The notes under the pieces are model-generated. The model had not been told where the DNA came from, made no database searches, and was given only the letters and a program-made list of their open reading frames with translations. A stretch of 64,000 bases of DNA, from positions 1-64,000 of the forward strand of contig DASYXA010000111.1 of NCBI GenBank assembly GCA_035935465.1. Reading direction: 5' to 3'. The DNA comes from UBA4735 sp035935465 (GTDB lineage: Bacteria > Chloroflexota > Limnocylindria > P2-11E). The translations under genes were made by a program, and so were the position numbers. Positions 17,236 through 24,371 of this stretch are shown in pieces. The first letter of the stretch is position 1. Every line of letters begins with the position of its first letter.

Positions 17236-18049
17236 TCCCGTTTATGTGGCCGCGCGTTCGGTCCTCCTCGACGCATTCGGCGCGCTGGAGTCGCACCTTG
17301 GCGCGCTCGTCCTCGTCGGCGCCCAAGCGGTGTATCTGCGCGCGGGCGAGGGAGAGCTCACCGTGGCGCCCTATACGACGGACGGGGACATCGCGATCGA
17401 CCCGAGCCTTCTCGGTAAGGAGCCGGGGCTAGCGAAAGCGATGGCAGACGCGCAGTTCCACGTGAGCGGTGATGTAGGCCGATGGCTTGCGGACCGGACG
17501 ATCGATGGCACGCGATACCGCGTTCCCGTCGATCTGCTCGTGCCTGCGGCGGTCGGAGGTCCCGGACGACGCGGTGCTCGGCTCGAAGGTCACGATGCGC
17601 ACGCTTCACGAAAGGTGTCTGGTCTCGAAGCGTGCCTGGTCGATAACGATCCGATGGAGATCGGCGCGCTCGCTGACTCGGATCCACGTGCGTTCACGGT
17701 ACGTGTCGCAGGTGCCGGTGGCCTATTCGCCGCGAAGATCCACAAGATCGCCGAACGGTCAGGAACACCGGACCGACTTCGCGACAAGGACGCTCTCGAT
17801 ATCTATCGCCTACTGCGGGCGACTCCCGCAAATGAGGTCGTCGCGCGGCTCCGCCGCTGTGTCGAAGATCCTGTCGCTCGCGATACGACGAGCCGCGCGT
17901 TGGAGCATGCGACGTCGTTGTTCGCAACGAGCGATAGCGCCGGATCATTGATGGCGGGTCGAGCTGCCGGAGGGAACGCGGAGGTGGCCTTGGCGACCAG
18001 TGTGCTCGTGATGGAGCCGCTGCGGTCCGTGCGACCCGACCCAAGGTAG
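17228..18049 (+). CDS. AbiEii-like nucleotidyltransferase toxin
   Basis: 273 aa. The N-terminal nucleotidyltransferase core shows VLVGAQAVYLRAGEG followed by TTDGDIAID, the acidic metal-binding pattern of the AbiEii/AbiGii family. A Lys/Arg-containing helical part (LFAAKIHKIAERSG, then RDKDALDIYRLLRA) matches the conserved C-terminal motif of the family. These toxins transfer nucleotides to tRNA acceptor ends and mediate abortive infection or plasmid stabilisation. It overlaps abiEi by 8 nt. It could alternatively be a housekeeping nucleotidyltransferase, but the pairing argues for a toxin. Confidence 0.8.
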   Translation: MTDPVYVAARSVLLDAFGALESHLGALVLVGAQAVYLRAGEGELTVAPYTTDGDIAIDPSLLGKEPGLAKAMADAQFHVSGDVGRWLADRTIDGTRYRVPVDLLVPAAVGGPGRRGARLEGHDAHASRKVSGLEACLVDNDPMEIGALADSDPRAFTVRVAGAGGLFAAKIHKIAERSGTPDRLRDKDALDIYRLLRATPANEVVARLRRCVEDPVARDTTSRALEHATSLFATSDSAGSLMAGRAAGGNAEVALATSVLVMEPLRSVRPDPR

Positions 18050-18071
18050 GAATCGCGATGGAGCGATCGGC

Positions 18072-19442
18072 CTAGACCGCGGTCGAGACCTCGGCATCGA
18101 CCGGGGGCGCGAGGTGCCGCGGCAGCTGCGAGCCGGCGAGCGCGGCGGCGACGCCTGAGGCGGCCAGGATGAGGAACAGCCGGCTCGCGCTGCCCTCGGT
18201 CACGTTCACGAGCGCGAGCCCCGCGACTAGCGCCCCGATCATCCCGCCGAAGTAGCGGCTCGACGACGTCACGCCGGAGGCGAGCGCCGCGAAGCGCGCC
18301 GGGACCGCATCCAGGGCCGCGATCCGCGTCGCCGGGAACGTGAGCGCGACGCCGGCGCCCGCGACCGGCAGGCAGAGCACCAGAGCCGTGAAGTCGGAGG
18401 CGTGGCCCGAGAGCCCGAGGACCGCAAGGCTCGCGGCGATGAGCAGACCGCCGAGCGCTGTGGGCCAGCGCGGACCGACCCGGTCCACGAGCGCGCCGCT
18501 CACCGGCGACAGCACGATCATCGCGACCGACTGCGCGCTGATCGCGACGCCCCCGCGGATCGTCGCATCCGGTCCCGACCCCGCCAGGATCACCGGCACC
18601 GCGAGGAACGTGCCGTAGAGCGCGAGATTCGAGAGCGCGATGGTCAGGTTGCTGGTCGTGAACGCGCGGATCGTGAACAGGAACGGCGGCAGCGCGGGAT
18701 CGGCGTGCCGCGACTCGTAGCGGACGAAGGCGGCGATCCCGACTGCGACGACGGCGAGGAGCGCGACCGTGATCGCGCCCGGCGACGTGCCGGACTCGGT
18801 GAGCGTCCACGCGGCGAGCGACAGCAGCACCCCGAGCGCGACGGCGCCGCCGACGTCGGGATGCGCGGTGCGCCGCGGCGGATCGCCCGCCGGGAGGGAG
18901 CGCCAGGCCATGAACAGGGCGAGGCCGGCGAGCGGAAGGTTCACCAGGAAGATGAGCCGCCAGTCGATCGCCGAGAGCAGGCCACCGAGGAGCGGGCCGA
19001 TCGCGGCACCGATGCTCGTGGTCGCGCCGGAGATGCCGAAGTACGCGCCGGCCCTGCCCGCGACGGCGTTCCCCCGCAGGAGGGCCAGGCTGTTCGGCAC
19101 GACGGACGCGGCCGCGAGCGCCTGCTGGAGGCGGAACGCGACGAGGACCACGAGGTTCGGCGCGAGCGCCGCGCCGACCGACGCGACGATGAAGTACCCG
19201 AGCGCGCCGAGCATGAAGCGACGCCGCCCGAAGCGGTCGCCGAGCCGGCCGGCGATCGGCTGGAGCGACGCCATCGCGATGAGGTACGACGTCACGAGCC
19301 ACGCGAGCGTCACGTGATCCGCGCCGAGGTCGCGGCCGATGAGCGGGAGCGCGACCACGATCATCGTCGAATTGAGCGGCACGAGGAGATTGCCGAGCGC
19401 GACCGCGAGGACGAACGCCGGGACGCGTGGGATGCGCGTCAC
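18072..19442 (-). CDS. MFS drug:H+ antiporter-like transporter
   Basis: 456 aa integral membrane protein. Motif A GRLGDRFGRRRFMLGALGY follows the second helix, and a motif C-like region (ISGATTSIGAAIGPLLGG) lies in helix 5. The hydrophobic profile suggests 12-14 helices, so it fits the DHA families of proton-driven multidrug exporters. Substrate unknown. The ATG overlaps the stop of the upstream MFS gene (ATGA), making it the last gene of a vapB-vapC-MFS-MFS unit. Confidence 0.88.
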   Translation of the reverse strand: MTRIPRVPAFVLAVALGNLLVPLNSTMIVVALPLIGRDLGADHVTLAWLVTSYLIAMASLQPIAGRLGDRFGRRRFMLGALGYFIVASVGAALAPNLVVLVAFRLQQALAAASVVPNSLALLRGNAVAGRAGAYFGISGATTSIGAAIGPLLGGLLSAIDWRLIFLVNLPLAGLALFMAWRSLPAGDPPRRTAHPDVGGAVALGVLLSLAAWTLTESGTSPGAITVALLAVVAVGIAAFVRYESRHADPALPPFLFTIRAFTTSNLTIALSNLALYGTFLAVPVILAGSGPDATIRGGVAISAQSVAMIVLSPVSGALVDRVGPRWPTALGGLLIAASLAVLGLSGHASDFTALVLCLPVAGAGVALTFPATRIAALDAVPARFAALASGVTSSSRYFGGMIGALVAGLALVNVTEGSASRLFLILAASGVAAALAGSQLPRHLAPPVDAEVSTAV

Positions 19443-20806
19443 GCGGTCGGCGCGCGGCGCGCGGCGAGCGGGCGGGGCCCGCCGGTGGCCTGCCGCAACG
19501 GCGCGATGCGCGCGCCGGCGTACAGCGCGACGACCGTGCAGGCGACGCCGCCCACGAGCAGGCCGCTCGCCGTGCCGGCGACGCTCCCGATCGAGCCCAT
19601 GACCATCGAGCCGAGCGGCATGAGCCCCATGAACACCATCGTGTACACGCTCATCACCCGGCCGCGGAGGTGATCGGGCGAGCGCGTCTGGAGGAGGCCG
19701 TTCGCCATGCCGAGGAACACCATCGTCGAGAACCCGAGCAGGACGAGGAACGGGAGGGAGACGATCAGCGAGCGCTGCAGCGTGAACGCGACGAGGAGCA
19801 CGCCGAATGCGACGGCCGAGCCGATGAGCACGGCACCGCGCCGCCGGAGACCGCCGAGCGCGGACGTGGCGAGCGCGCCGCCGAGGGCGCCGACACCCGA
19901 GGCCGCCAGCATCCAGGACAGCTCGACCGGGCCGACCTGGAGGACCTCGTGCGCGACGGCGGGCAGGAGCTGGATGTACGGCCGGGCGAAGAGCGCGGTC
20001 GTCGCGGCGAGGACGACGATCCAGCGCACGACGACGTCCTTGCGGATGTACGCGAGGCCCTCGCGGATCGACTCGAGCATCGTGACCTCGCCGCTCCTCC
20101 CGATGATCGGCACCGGCCGCATCCGCAGGAGCGCGATGACGACCGCGAGGTACGAGATCGCGTTGATGTAGAAGAGCAGCCCTGCGCCGAACGTCGGCGT
20201 GTCCGTGAACGGCGCGTAGATGAGGCCTCCGATGACCGGGCCGATGATCTGCGGCCCGTTGAACGCGGCCGAGTTGAGGCCGATCGCGCTCATGAGGTCG
20301 CGCTCCGGCACGAGCCGCGGGACCATCGACTGCCGCGTCGGCGCGTCGAACGCGAAGATCGTCGAGTTGAGCGCGCCGAGCAGCAGGATCTCGACGATGT
20401 TGATCTTGCCGGTGATCGCGAGCGTCGCGAGGATCGCAGCGGTCACCGCCGCGGCGGACTGCGTGACGAGCAGGAGCCGGCGCCGGTCGGTGCGATCGGC
20501 GAGCGCGCCGCCGAACAGCCCGAGGGTCAGCCCGGGGATCGCGCGCGCGAGCCCGACGAGGCCGAGGTAGAGCGGCGCGAGCTGCGGGACGCCGTCGCGC
20601 ACGGCAAGGAGCACGACGAGGTAGCCCTGCCCGAACATCTGCATCCAGGTCCCGACGTTCGAGACGAGGAGGCCGAACCAGAACAGCCGGAAGTCGCGGT
20701 AGCGGAGTGCCGCTATGGCCGAGGTGCGGCCGGGCTCGACGTCCGCGGCGAGGTCGGTCGCGGGGCCTTCGAGCTCCTCAGCGAGGTGCTCGCGGTCCGC
20801 CCTCAC
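19439..20806 (-). CDS. MFS exporter (MFS_3/EntS-like)
   Basis: 455 aa from the GTG at 20806, which overlaps the vapC stop (GTGA). The frame stays open to 20908 but would then lie inside vapC and adds only basic residues. A hydrophilic N-terminal stretch of about 25 residues precedes RYRDFRLFWFGLLVSNVGTWM, a hallmark of the EntS-like exporter group. The loop GGALADRTDRRRLLLVTQS is the motif A equivalent. About 12 helices. Probable efflux pump, substrate unknown. Cotranslated with the second MFS gene downstream. Confidence 0.88.
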   Translation of the reverse strand: MRADREHLAEELEGPATDLAADVEPGRTSAIAALRYRDFRLFWFGLLVSNVGTWMQMFGQGYLVVLLAVRDGVPQLAPLYLGLVGLARAIPGLTLGLFGGALADRTDRRRLLLVTQSAAAVTAAILATLAITGKINIVEILLLGALNSTIFAFDAPTRQSMVPRLVPERDLMSAIGLNSAAFNGPQIIGPVIGGLIYAPFTDTPTFGAGLLFYINAISYLAVVIALLRMRPVPIIGRSGEVTMLESIREGLAYIRKDVVVRWIVVLAATTALFARPYIQLLPAVAHEVLQVGPVELSWMLAASGVGALGGALATSALGGLRRRGAVLIGSAVAFGVLLVAFTLQRSLIVSLPFLVLLGFSTMVFLGMANGLLQTRSPDHLRGRVMSVYTMVFMGLMPLGSMVMGSIGSVAGTASGLLVGGVACTVVALYAGARIAPLRQATGGPRPLAARRAPTA

Positions 20807-21216
20807 GGGCCGGGGGCTTCGACCGGCAATGCGTGCGCACGGAGCGCGGCCGTGAGCCTGCGGTTGTAGACCACGACGGCGTCGACCTGGGACCTGAGGC
20901 GGAGGCACGATGCGAGGTGGATCGCATCGAGGCTACGTAGCTCCGCCGGGCGTGCCCGCGAGGCCTCTCGGCGAAGCTCGTCATCGAGCGCGACAAGGCT
21001 GAAGCGGCGCAGCGCGGTCTCGGCTCGCGCGATGCTCTCGCTCTCGCCGGTCCTGAGGAACGCGGCGCGGGGCACCTCGACCTCGCTGACCTCGCTCGAG
21101 ACGAGGGCGGCATCGCCGACGTATGCGATGAGCCGGTCCGTCTCCCGTTCGCGGACGACGAGCTTCACGATCGCCGAGGCGTCGAGGTACAGGACCCGAG
21201 GCGCGCTACTCGCCAC
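20803..21216 (-). CDS. vapC: VapC-like PIN-domain toxin
   Basis: 137 aa, GTG start overlapping vapB by 11 nt. PIN-domain acidic residues are visible: Asp in VLYLDASAIVKL, Glu in SSEVSEVEV, and Asp in LRSLDAIHLA. The fourth acidic site, usually Asp near the C terminus (TYDxRL), is Asn in VVYNRRLTAAL, which may lower activity. PIN toxins of this type are RNases that cleave tRNA or rRNA. It is paired with a Phd-type antitoxin and, unusually, coupled to two downstream exporters. Confidence 0.88.
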   Translation of the reverse strand: MASSAPRVLYLDASAIVKLVVRERETDRLIAYVGDAALVSSEVSEVEVPRAAFLRTGESESIARAETALRRFSLVALDDELRREASRARPAELRSLDAIHLASCLRLRSQVDAVVVYNRRLTAALRAHALPVEAPGP

Positions 21217-21478
21217 GAAGGAGGTCGATCGCGCGTTCGCTGCTCATTCGCGATGCCAGCTCGAGCGGCGGCGGCAGCGGACCCGAGGCCCGCGGCGGCC
21301 TGACCTTGCCCGCGGCGATGAGCTCGGACAGCCCCGCGACCGGCGGGGTGATGGGCACGATCCGAGCGACCGGCCGGCCGTGGTCGGTCACCTCGAGCAC
21401 CTGCCCCTTCCGCACGCGGCGGATCGCCTTCGAGAGATCCTCGCGCAGCTCGCGGATGCCGATCGGCTCGGGCTTCAT
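21206..21478 (-). CDS. vapB: Phd/YefM-family antitoxin (VapB partner)
   Basis: 90 aa. The N-terminal Phd fold IGIRELREDLSKAIRRVRKG, then VLEVTDHGRPVARIVPI, is typical. The C-terminal half is Pro-rich and would wrap the PIN toxin. The ATG at 21478 is chosen because it overlaps the end of a perfect inverted repeat expected to be the autoregulatory operator; the frame is open upstream into the tRNA gene, which is implausible. Confidence 0.88.
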   Translation of the reverse strand: MKPEPIGIRELREDLSKAIRRVRKGQVLEVTDHGRPVARIVPITPPVAGLSELIAAGKVRPPRASGPLPPPLELASRMSSERAIDLLRGE

Positions 21479-21501
21479 TGTAGTGACAATGATACTACAA
21501 T
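21477..21501 (-). promoter_or_regulatory. Operator of the VapBC module
   Basis: attgtagt (21477-21484) and actacaat (21494-21501) form a perfect 8-bp inverted repeat with a 9-bp spacer, its proximal arm covering the vapB ATG. On the coding strand the interior reads TAGTAT, usable as a -10 for a nearly leaderless transcript. Typical place for antitoxin autorepression. Confidence 0.7.
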
Positions 21502-21514
21502 GCGCCCCACCCGG

Positions 21515-21608
21515 CGAGAGTGCATGGGAGTCGAACCCACCACGGAGCGTGCAACGCCCCGTCAGCGGTTTTGAAGACCGTGGCCTGCACCGGCAGACGC
21601 GCACTCTC
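21515..21608 (-). tRNA. selC: tRNA-Sec (anticodon TCA)
   Basis: 94 nt. An 8-bp acceptor stem pairs gagagtgc with gcactctc. The D stem has 6 bp (GTCTGC/GCAGGC) with a four-base loop. The anticodon loop CTTCAAA has TCA at 21572-21574. A long 9-bp variable arm pairs acggggcgt with acgctccgt. The T loop is ttcgact and the discriminator is G; CCA is not encoded (CCG follows). The 8-bp acceptor, 6-bp D stem and long extra arm are the bacterial selenocysteine-tRNA hallmarks. No selA, selB, selD or obvious selenoprotein gene is in the window. Confidence 0.93.
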
Positions 21609-21763
21609 ATCGGCATGTGCTGAGGAAACACTACCGCTGGGCGTCGCCCGATGCCGCCGTAAGCGCGACACGTCCTGGCCAGCCGGAGTGATGTCGAGAG
21701 AACATCTGGCTCATTGCCTTCAGGCTGTGATGCTCGCTGGACGCGCGGGCGATCGGCAACTGT

Positions 21764-22726
21764 TCAGTTTTCGCCCGCCGGAGGCCGGTGTTTCAACTGG
21801 TCGAGGGCCTCGACCGCCTGTCGCCGCAACTCCGGGTCGATGACAGGAGCATTCATCAATCCTCTCCCTGTCGCGTACTGCTCGCGTAGCGCGAGCCAGT
21901 CGTCTGGGAGTGCATCCGCCCAGTCCTGGAACGTGCGTATCAGCCTGTCTGCAAGCTCGAACATCAACGGCCACGCCTCGATCGAGAGACGCTCGTGGTA
22001 GCGACCGTAGAGCTCACGCAGATACAAGAGTTCGATCTCTGCAAGCGCCCCCAAGGTTGCTGCCACGTGCTTCGGTTGATATGACCCGGAATACGTCACC
22101 ACGTATCCCCGGTCGGTATCCGTCCGATAGAGGGTCTGGCCCGACGCGTTGGCGTGCGCGTATTTCGACAGCACCTTGTACATCGGCTGGAGGTCCACGA
22201 ACGGCTTGATCAAGGCGCGGACCTCGCGCGGACTGTACTGGCGACCCTGCCGCCAGCGCTCGGCAAGGCCCTCGGTATGCATCATCGCGATGGCGAGGCC
22301 CACGCTCTCGAGCACGTGCCGCAATGTCGCGGCGGAGTCCGTCACCAAGCCACGCATCGCCAACACGTACGTGGCGACGCAGCCCGTCGTGATGCGCGAG
22401 TTCAAGATGAAGATCGCGTTGTCAGTCTCGTCCTGGGCGCTTCCGATCTCGGCATTGATGCGGGTACTCGCGTTGGGCAGCATCCCTCCGAGCACGAACA
22501 GCACGAGGAGCTGCGGATCGAGCGCTGCGTGCAGCTTGTTGCCCACCCGGTCGGCCTCGGCCAGCATGAAGGAAAACCAATTGTTGTCGGCTTCGACCTC
22601 GGCGCGCTGGTCTATCGCTTTGGAGGGCGGCCTACCTTCCGCGCGACGAACGGCACCCTCGAGGACAAGGATCACGCGGCGAGCGACGGAAGCAAACGCA
22701 GCGCGGTAGCGCCCGACCGGATGCAT
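21764..22726 (-). CDS. Unrecognised mostly helical protein
   Basis: 320 aa from the ATG at 22726 (MHPVGRYRAAFASVARRVI). A TACCCT hexamer 6 nt upstream supports this start; the frame is open to a TTG at 22780. The sequence is predicted largely helical, with polar conserved-looking blocks DSAATLRHVLESVGLAIAMM and YKVLSKYAHANASG, the latter reminiscent of HEPN-like or DUF5677-like all-helical proteins, but I cannot assign a family. No signal peptide or membrane anchor. It lies between tRNA-Sec and a gene-poor stretch, in a region of lower GC, so it is probably accessory cargo. Confidence 0.65.
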   Translation of the reverse strand: MHPVGRYRAAFASVARRVILVLEGAVRRAEGRPPSKAIDQRAEVEADNNWFSFMLAEADRVGNKLHAALDPQLLVLFVLGGMLPNASTRINAEIGSAQDETDNAIFILNSRITTGCVATYVLAMRGLVTDSAATLRHVLESVGLAIAMMHTEGLAERWRQGRQYSPREVRALIKPFVDLQPMYKVLSKYAHANASGQTLYRTDTDRGYVVTYSGSYQPKHVAATLGALAEIELLYLRELYGRYHERLSIEAWPLMFELADRLIRTFQDWADALPDDWLALREQYATGRGLMNAPVIDPELRRQAVEALDQLKHRPPAGEN

Positions 22727-22732
22727 GTCACG

Positions 22733-22738
22733 AGGGTA
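22733..22738 (-). promoter_or_regulatory. -10 hexamer TACCCT, leaderless type
   Basis: On the minus strand TACCCT is followed by six bases and the ATG at 22726. Confidence 0.45.
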
Positions 22739-23049
22739 CGTGACCGCCGCAGCGTCGGATGTGGGGTCGAGCCGTGGCAACGTCTGGCCGCAGCGCTCGT
22801 CGTGCTGCGCCGGCTCTGGGCTGAAGGTCCCACGAGTCGACCGGCAGGTCGAGTCATGAAATCAGACGGATCGAGTCCGATTTCGGCGGGACCTTCGTCG
22901 GCCGACCAGTGCTCTGTGCCTTCGGATCGAATTCCTGCCGAAGGCCACGGGATCGACCAGCTCCCGCCTCGGCGCGGCGCCGCGGTCCCGTCCGGAATAG
23001 CGGGCGGGGGGCTCGCGTTGCTCGCTGAGGCGGAGTGTCAGGGGGAATC
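22739..23049. other. Intergenic stretch without a recognisable gene
   Basis: About 310 bases between the divergent unknown gene and doxX. Small ORFs occur on both strands but none has coding-like codon use or a recognisable product. The only clear signal is the Shine-Dalgarno tcaggggga just before the doxX ATG. Its composition is more even than in flanking genes, so it may be the edge of an insertion. Confidence 0.5.
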
Positions 23050-23565
23050 ATGAACGCCGATCTCGCGCTCTTCGTCCTTCGCGTCGTCGTCGGCGGCATC
23101 GTCATGCAGCACGGTCTGCTGAAGCTGGGCTGGGTCGGCCAGGGTGGATCGGTCAAGGGCGTCAGTGGGTGGTTCGACAACATCGGCCTCCGGCCCGGCC
23201 GGTTCTGGGCGCTCGTCGCGATCGCGGCGGAAGCCGGCGGCGGGCTGCTCATGGTGCTCGGGCTCGGCGGGCCGATCGGCGCGGCGTTCCTCGCAGGCGA
23301 CATGGTCGTGGTCACGGTCATCGCGCACATGCCGCAGGGGTTCTGGACCGGCGGCGGCAAGGTCGGCTGGGAGTTCCCGCTCCCGCTCGCCGCGGGCGCG
23401 TTCGCGACGGCGCTCCTCGGATACGGCGGGTGGTCGCTCGACTCCTTGCTCTTCATCAGCTACTCCGATCGGCTCCAGTGGACGGTGATCGCGATCGTCG
23501 CGGCGGGCGTGATCCTCGCGCTTGGCATCTGGATGGCGATGGCGCCGAAGAAGGGCGCGGCCTAA
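23050..23565 (+). CDS. DoxX-family membrane protein
   Basis: 171 aa with four hydrophobic helices. The first, ALFVLRVVVGGIVMQHGLLKL, carries the conserved DoxX RxxxGxxxxxHGxxKL pattern, and AAFLAGDMVVVTVIAHMPQGFW matches the third. DoxX proteins are small integral membrane proteins linked to redox or thiosulfate metabolism in some bacteria; here the function is unknown. Start ATG at 23050 after a good Shine-Dalgarno (agggggaatc). The EAL gene follows 23 nt after the stop but has its own leaderless-type promoter. Confidence 0.88.
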   Translation: MNADLALFVLRVVVGGIVMQHGLLKLGWVGQGGSVKGVSGWFDNIGLRPGRFWALVAIAAEAGGGLLMVLGLGGPIGAAFLAGDMVVVTVIAHMPQGFWTGGGKVGWEFPLPLAAGAFATALLGYGGWSLDSLLFISYSDRLQWTVIAIVAAGVILALGIWMAMAPKKGAA

Positions 23566-23576
23566 AGGTCTCGGCC

Positions 23577-23582
23577 TACGCT
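23577..23582 (+). promoter_or_regulatory. -10 hexamer TACGCT, leaderless type
   Basis: TACGCT is followed by six bases (gccggc) and the ATG at 23589 of the EAL gene, with no Shine-Dalgarno between. Confidence 0.55.
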
Positions 23583-23588
23583 GCCGGC

Positions 23589-24371
23589 ATGAGCAGCGGC
23601 GGCCAGCGCTTCGAGCTCCAGCGCGCGATCGCGGGGCACGAGCTCGTCCTCCACTACCAGCCACGCCTGCTCGTGCGCTCCCTCGAGCTGCGCGGGGTCG
23701 AGGCGCTCGTGCGCTGGCGCCACCCGGTCCGCGGCATCGTCTCCGCCGCGGAGCTCGTCGCGGCCGCCGAGCACGGCGGATTGATGCATGACCTCGAGGC
23801 CTGGGTGATCCGCGAAGCGCTGCTCCAGGCGGCGGTCTGGCGCCGCGACGGCATGCCCGCGGGCGTGAGCGTGAACATCACGCCGGCGCTCCTGCGGGAC
23901 GAGGCGTTCCTGAAGCTGTTCGATCGGACGCTGCACATCCAGGGCGACCCGACGACGTTCACCTTCGAGGTCTCCGCCGCGAGCCTCGCCGGCCAGGAGC
24001 CGCCGCTCGCGGGGCTCACCCACCTGCGCGAGCGGGGTGTGCGCCTCGCGCTCGACGACGTCACGAGCCCGGGCGAGCTCGAAGCCGCGACGTGGTTCCG
24101 CTGGGACTACGTGAAGCTCGGCCAGGCGCTCGTCGGCGCTGCGTCGCGCGAGGCGTCCACGAGCGCGACGCTGCACGGGCTCGCCGCGCGGACCGGCGCG
24201 CTGGGCGCTCGGGTCATCGCCGTCGGCGTGGAGGATGCGGCCGGGCTCGCGCTGCTGCGGGATGCCGGGGCGTACCTCGCCCAGGGCTACCTGTTCGCCC
24301 CGCCGCTCGGCCTCAAGGAGCTCGCCGACTGGTCCGCGGCCCGCGCGCGGACCGCCCAGCACGACACCTAG
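23589..24371 (+). CDS. Degenerate EAL-domain protein
   Basis: 260 aa consisting of one EAL domain. The signature GVEALVRWRHP and the metal-site Asn in VNITPALL are kept, as are the first Asp pair (LDDV) and the Lys in YVKLG. Several catalytic positions are lost: ELTE reads EVSA, DDFGTG reads DDVTSP and AEGVE reads AVGVE; the final QGY is intact. It is therefore probably not an active c-di-GMP phosphodiesterase but a c-di-GMP receptor or protein-binding domain. No membrane or sensor domain is attached. A GGDEF cyclase with an intact I-site is encoded at 4.4-5.8 kb. Confidence 0.88.
   Translation: MSSGGQRFELQRAIAGHELVLHYQPRLLVRSLELRGVEALVRWRHPVRGIVSAAELVAAAEHGGLMHDLEAWVIREALLQAAVWRRDGMPAGVSVNITPALLRDEAFLKLFDRTLHIQGDPTTFTFEVSAASLAGQEPPLAGLTHLRERGVRLALDDVTSPGELEAATWFRWDYVKLGQALVGAASREASTSATLHGLAARTGALGARVIAVGVEDAAGLALLRDAGAYLAQGYLFAPPLGLKELADWSAARARTAQHDT

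Noticed and set aside
21764..23565. Search for a selenoprotein (in-frame TGA) near tRNA-Sec
   Set aside because: No frame continues convincingly through a TGA into homologous sequence, and no Cys/Sec redox motif is interrupted.
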